Positions 17,468 through 31,289 of a stretch of DNA of 64,000 nt are shown here, piece by piece. This DNA is from Hypomesus transpacificus. Its lineage: Eukaryota > Chordata > Actinopteri > Osmeriformes > Osmeridae. The notes beneath the pieces are model-generated. The model did not search any database and was not told where the DNA came from. It was given only the letters and a program-made list of their open reading frames with translations. The stretch spans positions 832,460 to 896,459 of the forward strand of contig NC_061071.1 of NCBI RefSeq assembly GCF_021917145.1, read 5' to 3'. The position numbers and the translations under genes are program-made. How positions within the stretch are numbered: position 1 is the first letter of the stretch; each line of letters opens with the position of its first letter.

Positions 17468-20400
17468 TACTCATACCTTCAGCCTTTGTTTCGTTGATCA
17501 AATAGCCATCAGGATCGGTTCAAAGAACGGTTGATTCTAGATGGTTCACTGTATGTGCAAACATGACTGTAATGCATAATCCAACAGTCAGGTCCAACCC
17601 CCACATTCCAGATAGACCCTCATCACAAAATTCTATTGACATTTTAAACATTACCTTTCTCAAACTAAATGCTACATCAAGTAATTCAGTCACAAGTTCA
17701 CATTCTGATGTAGTGAAATAGTTATGTCAGACGTTTCTGTTTGCCAATATTTCCATTAGGGAACGTAAAAAGCTTTTCATTAAAATAGTGATCAAATCAT
17801 TTTATCGCAGACTGTAAAAGACTGTACATATTTAACCAATCCAAACCTAAACCACAATGTGTTTGACAGCCATATCGGCATCCATAAATTTGCGTTGTTC
17901 ATGGTTGTCAAAATAATTGATATGACGAGTGTTACAATTATTACACTTAACAGTGAAAAATGTAATACTTAAAAGTGACCTACATCTGCTTACTGCTGAC
18001 AACAACATGGGAATTAGAACTATACAAAGCCTGCTCTTGCATTTATTGTTACATGGTGTACTTGTGAAATTTTTGGGTGACTAGTAAAAATGTGTTTGTT
18101 GTTGTCTGTGTCACCCATTTGCAATAATAAAGAATCGATCCATTTAGGAGATTTGGTGGCAAAAAGTAAGTCAAAATGCACAAAAGACAAAATAAAGAAC
18201 ATCAAACCTCAATCAATACATGTAGGCCTACATTAAAATGGTGAAATGAAGGACAGTGTCTCTTGAAAATAGGAAACATCATTATTCCCATTTCGCCACA
18301 CCAATGTAATGGTTCATTACATCCATCAGGAAATTAGGAATTGCCAAAGCAGAACCGAAATGACCATTAACAAATCCGAGATGCACCTGCTAGCCAATCC
18401 CACTTCTGTTTCCCCCGCTCTGTCCTTTGAACAAACAACACAGCACTGCGTTAACACACACACACACAGACATGCATAAACACACACACACAATCAGCAT
18501 GTGTTTAATAGGGCGCTGGGCTCTCACATAAGGGGCTTGAGGTCCAGTGACAGCTTTAAGGATGTAGGGTTACCATGACATCTGACAGAACTGACACAAA
18601 CAGCTGCATCTCATTAGTGACCATGGTGGCTGCCAGTGAACAAAGAAATGATTTACTCTGTTTAATAAATGTTTCTTTAAAGTCTGACAAATGGATTCAA
18701 ATGAATGTCAAATTATAGTTAGTACAAAAACAGTTTGCTCTGTAAATATTTTACAGTCCATTTACACTCTGTAACATATCAGTAAAAAGATCCACACAAC
18801 CACCCCTTATAAAAGTGACTTTAAATGAGTCAGGAGACTCAATGCCAGACAGTTGTCTCCAGGTCATGTGTTGCTAATGTTTTATTCTGTCTTTGTGAAG
18901 GTCATGGCCTATGAGGGAGAACACAATCAGAGAGGCAAGAAATTGGCTCTAGGGGCCCAAAATGGATTCCTAAACCACTGACTGAACTCTCTAAGATGAT
19001 TCAAAGAAAAAGGTATGTGAAAAGGGGCAGATCTTAATTTACTATCTTCCCCATGGGATCTGAAATGTTGGAATGGAAAGGTAAGAGTAGGAAGGGCAAG
19101 CACAACGTTCCTTGAATAGTGGACTGACATTACCTACCTCAGGTTTTCACTTGTCTTCCATTTGTCTAAATACTTACTAGCATTTTAACAAACTAGGATC
19201 TATACGCCCATGAGTTCAATATATGTAAACATACATTCAGCTTGAAGTTGATGAACAGAATCTTGGTGGTGTCTATTTTTAATGGTCTGAGGTAAAAATG
19301 GACTGTTTGAGTGTTTCACCGTGCACATGACCAATAATACACCCAAAGAAAAAACGACTGGCATATTTTAAGATTCATTGTTAAGCGTTACATGCTTCCA
19401 CTGGGGCTTCTCATTGATGCCTTGCTGTCTAAAAGGAAGGATGGAAATATGACAAAAGGGAAGGCTGTCCTATTATGTTATTTTCAGCCCGAGATTACAC
19501 AGCTATGTTTTATTGTGTAACGCTGATCGAATACTCATTTGTATGCTACAAGATTTATCTCAACATAATTGTATCACCCCCCCCCCTTCCCCCTCACATA
19601 TTTCTGTCCTGAGAGTTTTGCTGTGATTCAGTCTGTTGAGATCTGGATAATTAGGTTTGATTGAATCAAGTCCCAAACCCTGAATGGAAACACCAAGTGA
19701 ATTAGTATCCCTTTGTTTACCACATAAATCTCCCCACCATTCCCCTCTTCCAAGCCTCTCCTAACGTGAGCCAGGTCCAGATCGGCTGTTTTCCACACTC
19801 CCAGGGGTCCACCGTGATGTGCCCAGCCCTCAATCACATTACTTTAATATCATTATGGAATCCGTTCTATCATGTACAAGCGGTCACTGCATGTGAGAGA
19901 GCGGCATGGGTGGTATTCGTGAGATCTGGTAGGAACACATCCAGGGCCAAGCGGCCAGCAGTATTGATTGGAGTCAACCATTGCTCTTGATTTAGCCATC
20001 GCACATCTGTAGCAGCCTTGTAAGGCTAATGACAGGACCATTCATCTTTCCTAACAGTGACAGGGAGAGACACACTGACCTCTGCTTTCTCAGGCTAATT
20101 AATAATATTCCATTCATTACGCTCTGCTGTGCGGTGGACTGAGGGCTTGTAGGACAATGTCTCAGTGACTAAGCCCAGAATAAAAGCATGATTAAGATGA
20201 GGGACATGAGGTCAGGAGCATGCCTTTGCCTTTTTGGCCTCATATTGGTTCTCCTGGGGTTTCCAATTTGTTTTCTGCTGAAAGTTATCATGTACAGTAA
20301 AAGTCATCACAGTCTGTTAAGTTTAACTTAATATCATCTTTACATTTGTTAAACTGTAATGGTGTATTTGATGTGGAGATTTGGCATTGTAGACTGTAGA

Positions 20401-23400
20401 AACCCTTCCTAGTTTTTCAAGGATTTTCTTCTTTCTTCAGCCGACTAAAATTGGCTAGGGTATTCAATTTGGCCTATAGTCATGTTGTGGCATGTTCTAC
20501 TGTACACTCGAGAACAAAGGCTGCATAATTGTGCTATATTACAGTACCGTTAGTATCAGGTAAAAAACAATTCCAGACTGCAGCCGAGGTGCATGTATCA
20601 TCAGACTGTTGGATGTACACAGAAGGATGCTCTGTATGAGTGGTGTTTTTTTAAGAAACTGCATTTCCTTTTCTTCCCTACCCTTTTATTACATTGATAT
20701 GGACTCGTTTGCAAAAAGGTTTGTTTCATCTATCAATAATGGATCCCCCCAAACACCAAACACTAAACAGTGAGATTAGAAATGAGGACTGGAACAAAAA
20801 GTCATCCAAAGTTGTTAAACTATAGTAATTAATTACATGTTTAACATTGAACTTAGGAACGATTTAAGTAAATCTTATCATTGGGTGAATTGAAAAGTGT
20901 CAACATTTCCACTTCTGTGATAAATACATACAATTAAGTTTGTTTTCAACCCAAAACAAACCAATTTTTGAGTTATTTTGGCAATTTATCTACATGCATT
21001 CAGAGAAAATTGTCTCCCCAAACAATCACCATGTCTCATAACCCTAAATTCACTTTCCTGCCATCTGGTGTTGTTGTTCAGCATTCTCTGAAAGGCTAGG
21101 TAGGGAAAGCTTCCTTTACCCAAACAAACCCACTATTCCAGGCACCAGGCTAGAGGGGGGTCGACCTTCACCATATGCTGGCAGCATTGTGTGCCACAGG
21201 GGATGTCCACACAAGGACATACACTCCTCTGTATCCCAATGAGGCTGCATGTTAGGCAGGGGGTCATAGACAGAACCTTGAACTAAATGTGTTGCCACAA
21301 CCAGTCTACGAGAGTACAGAGGCAGCCACTCGCAGGTGACTGAGAAAGGATCATGCGAGACTGAAACGGCCAGTATGCCCACAATTGATACCAAGACTTC
21401 AGCTTGATGAGGACCTGGACCACAATCATTTGAGGACTTGAGGACTGTGGAATGTTGACAATTGTAAATGGTAGATGTTTACAGCATGAGAAGGTGTTAG
21501 TCTATTGTTGAAGAGGGTGCTTCTCTCCAGAGATGAAGGCTCCTGCGTGACAGCTCTAAGATCCTGAGAAAATGTGTAAGCCATTAGCAATGGAGGGATG
21601 GAGCTTTTACAAATTATAACAGCTAATAGGGACAATGGACAGCTCATAAAGCCTTTTCAAATCATTTTGATCCATCACTATCTCAATACCTTTTCTCTGG
21701 TATAATACGATGAAAAGCTCTGAGCACCTTTGATGACCTTTAAAAGTAACCTTTAGTTTTGGAGATCCCGCAAAAGAAAAAAAAGGTTCCTTTGTACAAT
21801 GGTAACTGACTGCAATATTAGAAGATGCAAAGATTTAATAATGAAATTGAGTCAGTGTAGGTCTGTCTTTCAGCAAGTTATAATTACAGGAAACTGCCCA
21901 GAAACACAAAAATTAATCATTTTGAAACAGAAACAACCTTAGTGTCTAACCTTTCTGTGCACTGCTCAGCAAGGTGTGATTAATTCAAAGTGTAAATATC
22001 ACAATATGCAGATAAGGTGATGTAGACATTGTATTGATTAAACATATCAATAAATTATAAAATTATGTACATAGATGTACCAATTTCACTCTTAGCCCAA
22101 AGTATTTTGCCCTTTTGACTGTGAAATAATTATTCTTGTTGATGTAATCATTAAATCATCAGCTTTTTTCTGTCTATATTGAAATAGCACTTTGTTGTGT
22201 AATTCATTACTTTCACTAGTGGCAGACACTGTGAAGTAAAGACTTGGATAACAAACCACTTTGTCTCAAGATGAGGTTTCCTACTGCGTGGTTAATCAAA
22301 TTTCGCAGACAAAACAGGATCCACATTAGAGAATTTATTTTCCAAAGGCGTGTAGTGTTACTGAAGGAAACATAAGGACTGTTTAACAATAACAAATGTA
22401 ATCAACTGTTCAAAGCAAAACCCTATGATTTAAGTTAGACTTTACTGAGACAGCCAGTAGAAAAAGTTAAAAAGTTAAAGATGAAGCCATGAAAGAAAGG
22501 GAAGACAAAGGACAACAGCTATGATTAAACAATGTATACACAGAACGTTATTTTCAGTATCCTCTCCAGAACTGCACAGTAGACCAGAGACTCCCAGTCA
22601 CTTCTTGGTCCTAAGCACTTTTGTATAATTCATAATGATATATATTTTCTTGTGATAAATTTAAAACCTCATTATAAACCCATGCATTAGGGCTGAGTTG
22701 TGCAACAGTACTATACAGTAGGTCAAAAAGGGTCTAGATAAATCTCTGTCCTCCCTCTTGATGTTTCATATGCTTTCATAACCAAAGTTCTTCTATCACG
22801 ATTTCTGAACCACAGTCTGATTGAAATGAAAGGTACAAAAAGAGCTGCCCAGTATTGCATTAAGTAGATGGAAATGAGACCAACATACCATCTCCATCAG
22901 CATTAAGTCTGCTATAAGTGTCAGACCGACACAAATGGACAGGAAGCTTAAGTAGATAAACTGCCCTTCAGAGGCCTTAAATCTCTTTTTCATCTCCAGA
23001 AAAAAATTACTTATTTCATTATTTCTTCATAATTAATTATTTCATGACAATCTTCCTTGACAAATAATTTCGAGACTCTACAGTGCATACTTCCCACTGA
23101 AATAGAGTTTAGTATTACAGTAACTTCATTTTTGTCTGGGACTCTTACACATTAATTACATAAACTACCATTTGAGCAGACACACTAAAATGTAAAATGT
23201 TATGTAAATATTACAGAACGCAAATGCAGCAGACAAAAGTATATTGATGCATCCTAAACACTACATGTACATTTTGCTATTGACTATAAAGTTACTGTGT
23301 ATACAGGAGTGCTCAGTAGGACTGGTTACATTGGTAGCATTAAAGAGAATTACTGTATAACAATTAGATACCAGTCATGAGTTCTACAGAGAACCTAATG

Positions 23401-24254
23401 TACCTTTACAAATGTTGTGGCAAAATATTCAAATTGATTTACTGATCTGTACATTTATTTTCCCGATTGTTCACAGTGCCATGGTTTAAAGGGTCTTGTT
23501 TCTAGGCACTTCAAGATGCAGGGATACATGGATGCCGTGGGAGAAATCCGGAATTTCTTATGTGCTTATTTTGACCATTATCAGTAGACAATGCATCATC
23601 TGCTGTTGCAACTTGGGCCTGACTACCGGTAGTGCAGTGTCTGTTCCATACAGGACTGTCATTGATACACAAGTGATTACAGTAGGAAAACACATCTATG
23701 AATGAGTATTAACATAACAAAACGATAATAAAGCACAAACTGATCCATTGATTGTGATTCACATAAACACATAAGAAATCCCTGATTTCTCCCACAATGT
23801 ACATACACTGGCATTTGGGAATTAGGAAGTAAGTGAAAGTGTCATTACGTTTTTTGGATGGATGGATCAGGATGAGCTTCGTGTACAGTATGTTCACATT
23901 GGAAACATGTTGATGTTGGTTAAATGTGACATTACTGACTGAATTTCTTAGCCAGGAGAACATACCACTTTCATTCATATAATGCTTATGAAATCAGACA
24001 ATAGATGCACTAATGGGAAGAAGAAACCTTCAATATTCTTTTTTTCATCCTGACAGTTATCTTAAATACTCAAGTAATTATTACACACAAATGTCTAATA
24101 GAAATTGTTACATTTCTAAATAGTGTACCACTTTTATAAATTAAAAATATATTCTATTCCATTGTTGACATCACGTTTTGTAATCCATACTTTCTTGTCC
24201 TGATCAGACACACGCACACTAAAACACCCAGTTTCACACACACGCGATGGCAGC
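17468..24254. other. Gene-free intergenic region
   Basis: No exon-like open frame with family resemblance was found on either strand. It holds short CA stretches near 18460-18495, a C-run near 19577-19586 and ordinary AT-rich DNA. The stretch 19840-20260 is more balanced in composition and could be conserved noncoding sequence, which cannot be tested from one genome. Confidence 0.5.
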
Positions 24255-25052
24255 CTAGAGCACCGTGCTGGCAGTGTCGTAGTCTTTGCTGATTTGGGAG
24301 GTGCTGGGCAGAGATTTCAGGTACTCCATGTGCCTGCGAGCGTCCTCCTGATTGTGCCTGACGTAATAGATTATGTACGCAATCACCATGGCGAACCAAC
24401 CGAACATGGTCACAAACATGGCTACGTCCGTCGTCCTGTGGTGGAAGTTACAGAAGTTGATCCCAGAGTCCAGAATCTGGATGATGGGTCGGCCAGCGTA
24501 CTCCTCCTGCACCGACGTATGACAGTTGACCTGGTTGACTGTTTCTGGGTCCAACCTCATGTCTCTTAGCATCTCCTGCAAAGAGCACTCACAGTGCCAG
24601 GGGTTGTGAGACAGGCTGACCCGTGCTTCCAACTTGGAGAAGGTGTCTTTGGGCACACTGCGAAGCTGGTTGTTGGAGAGGTCAAGGGAGCGGAGTCCTT
24701 CGGCGATGCCCTGGAATGCCCCGGCGTCCACGCTTTCGATGGCGTTCCGTGACAGGTCGAGTTCCCTGAGCCGGCGGAGGTCCTTGAAGGCCTGTTTGGG
24801 GATGTGCCTGATGCGGTTGGAGGACAGGAGGAGGACAACGGTGTCCTCCGGCAAATTGGACGGGATTTTGTCCAGGTTCCGTGAGACACACTGGACCACC
24901 ACACCATTCCTCTCTGAGCAGTGGCAGTTTTTAGGGCAGGCTGCCACCGCCACTAATGCCATCACCAGGACGAGACACAATGTCCTCAGAGAGGAGTGTG
25001 AGACCCTGGGGACAAAGATCTGGGCTTGCCAGTGTGTGTAAGAAACCCCCAT
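24255..25052 (-). CDS. lrrc3: LRRC3-family leucine-rich repeat transmembrane protein
   Basis: Single-exon ORF of 265 aa ending in TAG at 24255. Signal peptide about residues 22-38, then an LRR N-cap (CPKNCHC from C39), about three LRRs (residues 60-145), an LRR C-cap beginning NPWHCEC at 150, a transmembrane helix about 209-231, and a short tail with QEDARR and EYLKSLPS. The tail ends -STVL, a class I PDZ-type ending. Human LRRC3 and LRRC3B are about 257-259 aa with the same order. The C-cap and juxtamembrane block (CHTSVQEE, HRTTDVAM, MFGWFAMVIAY) is closer to LRRC3 as I recall it than to LRRC3B, while the tail end is more like LRRC3B. The paralogue call is therefore moderate; the family call is strong. 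Function is not established. Confidence 0.88.
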   Translation of the reverse strand: MGVSYTHWQAQIFVPRVSHSSLRTLCLVLVMALVAVAACPKNCHCSERNGVVVQCVSRNLDKIPSNLPEDTVVLLLSSNRIRHIPKQAFKDLRRLRELDLSRNAIESVDAGAFQGIAEGLRSLDLSNNQLRSVPKDTFSKLEARVSLSHNPWHCECSLQEMLRDMRLDPETVNQVNCHTSVQEEYAGRPIIQILDSGINFCNFHHRTTDVAMFVTMFGWFAMVIAYIIYYVRHNQEDARRHMEYLKSLPSTSQISKDYDTASTVL

Positions 25053-25089
25053 TAGCTTGTGTATCGTCAGACCTGACTATTATCTCTGT

Positions 25090-26600
25090 ACCTGAGCGGT
25101 TTTCAGCGTCCATCAGTACAGCAGGGGTATACATCTGGGGAAGCCTTATTAATTGGTCACCTCAACAAGCCAGTATCCTCCATGTGTCAACCCACTGAAA
25201 TTTGTTGTACTGTGAGACTGGAGACTAGGTGGAAGCCCATCATGGTGAACCAGGAAACCAGTTGGAAGGAGAGGGGGAGAACACGAGGTCATGTAGATCC
25301 GGAGACGAAGGCATTCTCTCACAAAATCCTTTGGAAGTCAAGGATTCTGTGAGAGAAAGGAGAAAGAAAGCCAGAGAGGAAAAGCAAGAGAGAAAGAGAT
25401 GTGAATTAACAAGGCTCCACAAGACAAGACAGCATAAATGGGGAAGATACATTATCCTGGTAATAATAGAATTGCTCTGATAGTTCCAGATGGTTACTCC
25501 CAATTTCAGGCTGCGGAGACAGACTCACACAAGCTATGCATACCCACTGTAAAAAACACACTGTATGACGTGCCCCTGGCAGCACCCAGGGGACTTGATG
25601 GAGTGGAAATGTTGTACGTTCTCCAAATATATTTGCTTGCACAGCAGAATGGTTAATGTCCTGTCAGGCAATTTACCCTGCATTCTTTTAGGAAAAAACA
25701 CAGTTGGCCAAGTTATATAGGTCACGTTTGGAGATGTTTTTGGAGCAGTGTATTACATCAAGAAGGTTTATGACAAATAGTATTGTATCGGTAAAAGGTC
25801 TTCTTCCTTATCTTACCACACCTGTGCCATGCCGTTCAAGAAATGGTGGTCCTGTGCTATCTAGTTCAATAATCCAAATTGCATGTCAGTCTAGCCTTGA
25901 ACACCTGCTTCTAGATTAGGTGTACTATCTTCGCAGACCCTCTGTGTCTTTGCTCCCCAGTACAACAGACCAAGGTAAAGGTTAAATTACCATACTCACA
26001 ACATCCTACAGCAACGACCTCCAGTTATAGTTGATAATGATGATGTTTGGCAACAAAGTGTAGGATATATATTGCAAAATCTGTAAAACTCATTTATGGA
26101 TAGTTGTTGAAAAGTTGGAATGTACTTTCACAAAGCCAAAATCTGACAAAATAAACCTTTTAGCATTACCAACATATGTGTCCAACGCAAGTAGTCCACT
26201 GTGCTTTACAAACAAATATCGTGAATATTCCCGTTTCTAAAGCTATATTAAATCAAAAAAGCTATTTATCAAATTGAAACTATTACGCCTGCATATTGGA
26301 GAAGTATATTCTCAATCAGGATCTTTGTTCGTGAAGGGTATGCTGCTCAAACGTACGGATTATTCAATAATAAGAAAACCAAAACTCGTATTGATTAGAA
26401 CAATGCGTAAAGACTTACGGACGTAAAAAAACATTATGCTCACCTCTCCGTAGCATAACCACGCGTAATATACTGTCCTATGCTCACTTGTTGCTATTCT
26501 AAGAAAAGCGTTGCTGTTCTCATATTCAACTGTGCTGCTTCACGGAGAGATCTGTACACGCCGTGACGCGGATTGGATTCTGAAACTCAAGTGGTGGTAA
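25090..26600 (-). other. Possible noncoding 5' exon and intron of the LRRC3-family gene
   Basis: Upstream of the coding exon on the minus strand there is an acceptor-like 'gctcag' next to 25092. A donor-like GAGAG|GTGAGC lies near 26443, preceded by a less AT-rich stretch to about 26600. Other LRRC3 genes have a noncoding first exon, so this fits, but no transcript evidence is available here. Confidence 0.25.
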
Positions 26601-29600
26601 GAAGCGTTTTCCCCCAGTTGCTCTACGTAATGGACTACGGGATATCTAAGTGGTTCAAACACATTTTCACCATGAATGTCATGACAGGTATTGATATTCA
26701 GCCTAAACTGAGCTCTTTGGATCAGTAAACAAAGTTGCGACACCATCACAGGGTCCGAGATCAAATCCGGAGGAAGGCACTGACTAGCAAACGCTCACCA
26801 TGGACTCATGGGAGGACATCAATTGCCTGTGATCTTCTAAAAGCCCTTCAACAGATTGCAATCTGTCTCTATGCCGAGTCTCACCACAGGACGTGTGCCC
26901 ATGATCGGGAAGAAGTGCACACTCAGTAAAATGGAGAGCCCTTTAAATTCAATTTGTCTCGGAAAAAGATATAATCTAGCCGGTGGAAAAGGCAGTGATT
27001 TGTTTAATTTACTTAACATAATGCTATCAATGCTATCATAATCTATCAAATATTATGGCTTCAGAGGATACGGGACCATCATAAAAACTTTTTTACATCT
27101 TGCCTCTACTGCACCAATTAACTGACACCTATCTTATAAGGTGAACATATATGTATTGATTATATGTCATATGACGGCTTGAAATGTGGGGTTCTTTCTC
27201 CTTGGTGTGACGTGACACCTAATTTAATAACATATCACAGCAGAAGGATAAGCCTACAGTGGAGATCCTATACTTGCTTGTGCTGCGCAATTGTCGTTAC
27301 AGTATAATGCGTGTGCAATGCACTATGTATATTAAGTGTGAGTCTGACACTTTTCTTCCAATAATTTCGCCGTAGATACCCAGCTTTTGTTCACAACAAA
27401 AAAATAAGGGCACAGATTCACTCTGGCAATAATATATTTTACGTTGGAGTCTCCAATGAAGGCATCTTTTAGCTGAGTCTTCACAACTGTACCTACCTCA
27501 GCACCCGTCAGCATCCCCAAGTGTACTGACAGACTGGTCTCTTCTGTGCCACCTGAATACATTTTTCATATCGAAGAGTACAAAAGATGTGTCCCTCCAG
27601 ACAGAACGCTGCGAACCTGAAGTTGCCACAATGAGTAAGGACCTCTGAATGACGTCCCTACTGTATCTCTCTCTCACACACTAGCTCAAGCAGTGAAATA
27701 TGTAGGCACTTGGCAACTCTTCAACACAGCCCTAATTAAATAGCGTCCCAGAGGGTTGACTTGAGTGTCAGGTTTGATTTAAATCGTCCACTAATTTAAT
27801 GTGTGGAAAACCCGTGCCATGTTAGATTATTAACAAACAAAAAAATATAGTATGAGAGGTAAATCACAGAGGGCAAAAGTCTTAATAGGAAACCAACCTT
27901 TTTTCACTGTGTTAGCTGTCTCAGGAGAAAGGCGTCCAACACTGTAGCTGTCAGTTCAGGTAAAGAGAAAAAACAAGATTACTTTGGCATGGACTGGACA
28001 ATACAATATATAATTTCCCAATGGGCAGGCCATTCTGTTCAGGCACAGAGTCATTATCTGTGTTCCCTTCTTAGTAGACTAATTATAGTCATATTTGAAC
28101 AGCTAGTGAAACCTAATGTTTTTGTGGGGTTTTCTTAATCAAGCATGACTGAGGGAAACAAAATGAGATAATTCAATTTTTGATTGGATGTGGTCCCCAC
28201 AGCAAGGTGCATGGTTTATTCCAGTGTAAGCCTTAATCGACATTTTCTCATCCTCTATTCAATGTGGCCATGAATGAAAACAGTAAAGCAGACAATTCAC
28301 ATGCAGGGGTTCAAACATGAATGACATTCTTCTTGAAGACACTCACAAACACATAGACATAACTACATGCTCTTATGGTTTCTTCCCTTTAGCACTTATT
28401 TTTGGTTGTTCACAATGTGTACTTCTGTTTTTGGCTACCTGCAATGCTTTGGCGCTATCTTGTTGTTATTATCAGTGACCTATGCACTTTGTAAAGCTCT
28501 CTCTTGGAAGTCGCTTTGGATAAAAGCGTCTGCTAAATGAATAAATGTAATGTAAATGTAGACATACACCTTCAAAACAGGGGAATTGCTAGTGCTGGGA
28601 AAAGGGAAAGTAAGTAATGGGGCCCTTGGCTTGGCAGAAGGCCACGCTTGTGTGCCTTAGAAATTTGTGTTAGTCTCTAATTTAAAAAGGAACAAGCCAA
28701 AGCTTTTCTTGCAATACCACTTCACACGCTTACACATACTAAAACTTTTTACTGTATTATCAAATACAAACAAGTTTAAAGGGCATAGTTGCCCTATAAA
28801 CTTGTTTTATGATGGTGCACTTGGGATATGATGTTGCTACAGACAGTCCCTGCCGTACTTACTACACAAAAATGCACAATTTGTTTTTCACTTTGTTAAA
28901 ATTGACTGCTAAAAAACATTTTACAACGTAACAACCAGGTGAAAGAATTCCGTGCACTCCGAGACTACCTCCAAAACCATAAACAAAATGTCACTATCAT
29001 ATTTCAAATGAATGCAATTAACTTTACAAATTGCTTTTTTATTTTCATTCATTTATGAGGCTCAGTCACCCATGTCCTTACCATGCAATCAATCCATTGT
29101 TGTTATCTGATCTAGAAGGGAATAATCAAAAAGTTATTCACTGTCTTTGACGACTGAAATATAAATAGATCTGACAATAATAATAGAAATGCGTCTTTTT
29201 TAATCGTACTGTCCTTGTAAGCGTTGCCTTTGAACAGTCACCTTATGCAATGGTGGACTCTGTGTACAATTTTATAATATAGAATTTAATCAAAATCCTA
29301 CAATTGCAAGGGAAAGATAAGATTTAGCAAAGCCATTTAAAACCAGGAAACAAAACATTTTGTTGAACTGAACATTCCCTGAATGAACATGAAGAATGAT
29401 CCAAATTGAGTTTAAACTGAATTAAATCCAGACAACCCTAAACTTAAACAATAACCAGCACACACACTTTAAACCATGTACTTTCACCTATACACCAAAT
29501 TTAGCTAATTCCAGTACCCAAACTTTATCGGGGAGAGTCTGCGGATTGCAGACAGTGGTTTTCAGTATTCTGTAGAAACACTGTTCTAGTGGAGATGACA

Positions 29601-31280
29601 CGACCCCTTCAGGTACACCACTCTTCTGGGTACTGTACTGGGACAGAGTCCTTACACAGTCTGATTCTCCTTCAGCAGTCCCCTGGGTGCCAGGTCCCCA
29701 CTGCGGCTAAGGAGGGCTTGCCAGGAAACAGGAGGAGAGCCAGAGGATGGAAAAGGTAGAGTGAGAAAGAGAAAGAGAGACTGAACAATTCCTTCTGCAG
29801 GTGGAGGGATTGCAGTGGTGCAACACTGAGAATATGAAAAAGGGGAGAGGAGAGCAATGGGGGTAGAGATGGGCTGAAGGAGGGTGTGGGACAGTGTGCA
29901 CTGTGGCTGGGTTGAACAGGACCTTAATCACCCCTGGCTGCAGAGCGATGTTGTGGGAGAGGACCAGAACCTGCTTGTGCCTCCCTGAACACCTGAACGC
30001 TTACAGGGGGTAAAGAGATCCCTCACCCATGCATCCATCTCATGCTCTCCCCCCTCCCACAGACGACAGAACACGTCTTTGACCATGCACAACCTCCCCC
30101 TCCACCACACACACACACACACACACCTCTATTCCCACTGCGCCAAAAGCAGTTTCATCTGTTGCTCTGGTGATATGGAGAACAGAGCATGTTCAAGACG
30201 TCCCTCATGCTAAACTCTGGCAAGGTTCCAGCATGATCAACCTGCCGGCGTTATTCCACTCACGTTTTCACTCAGTTTAGTGTAGCTACTTTGCTGCCAA
30301 GTACTGTATGTGGCACCTCAAGATGACATACATCCCTTTGTCTTCTCTTAGACTGCAACTCAGTTCCTTTTTTTGATTGCGAACCAACTACCCAATTACA
30401 TTTTTAGACATACAGAAATTATACTTTTCGATTTAAAAGATCAAATGAATCAAGTATTTAAATTTATTTGTGCATGTCCTTGGGGATGTAAAATATTTTA
30501 ACAGTAGTCACCTCTATTCGGTTTTATACAACAAGGTGTAAACATTTCCATATCTCTCATGGATATGTAATATTGGCTTGTGCTTTACTCAAGAATAGAA
30601 TCTGCCCTCTAGTGTGATTTTATCCACATTTTACCACCTCAGAACCACAACACTGAGGGGAAAGATTTTGTGTCAATGCCACCATGCAGAGGGTTCGTAA
30701 TCTATTAAATAAAAACAAACTAACTATGACAAGACTTTTTAATCTTATATAATGTAATTCAATTTGGTCTAATCTTGATGAATAGAGTTTCTGTCAAGGG
30801 AGTTTCAAGGAACAGACATCCGCCATTAATTGAATGAGGGTGACATCTACTGGCCAATGGATGGGAATGCATGTGGGATTGCTCTTGAAATGCAACCTTC
30901 CAAAATGATCGTGTTCATCTTGGTGTCTGGATCAGTAGCAGCTGTGTGACTGAGCAAATGCTTTTTTTAAATGTTGGATAAAAAATCACTTTAAGAAGAG
31001 GGTTAGGAAGCATTTTTAGAGGATTTTAAAGGGCCTAATGTATCTTCTGTGAAGTGTTTCACTGGAGTGTCCTGATTTAAGAACAGGTGGAAAATCGGAT
31101 TCATTAAATAGTTGAGTTCTATACTTGGTGACATTGAAATTATTGTATTTCATTTACAGTCCTTTGTAGTACATCAAATCTCCACCAGAGGGGGTCAACA
31201 CAAATAAATCAGTGTTGGTTGTGCTGTCACTGACATGTTTGAGCAGCTGGTTTGGCCTTAAAATATTAAGCTAAGATGAT
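26601..31280. other. Intergenic region without recognisable genes
   Basis: Only short, low-information frames are present. A SINE-type tail lies at about 28495-28560 and a CA microsatellite at about 30108-30125. Confidence 0.5.
28495..28560 (+). repeat. SINE-type 3' tail
   Basis: The motif 'gtcgctttggataaaagc' followed by 'gtctgctaaatga' and an ATGTAA-rich end is a common fish retroposon tail. It is the reverse complement of the tail in the copies at 35178-35358 and 49643-49805, so this copy lies on the plus strand. No A/B box head is visible. Confidence 0.55.
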
Positions 31281-31289
31281 GAAAGTTTC

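Noticed and set aside
21116-21394. 92-aa minus-strand frame in the gene desert
   Set aside because: No recognisable domain, no splice-linked partners; length compatible with chance.
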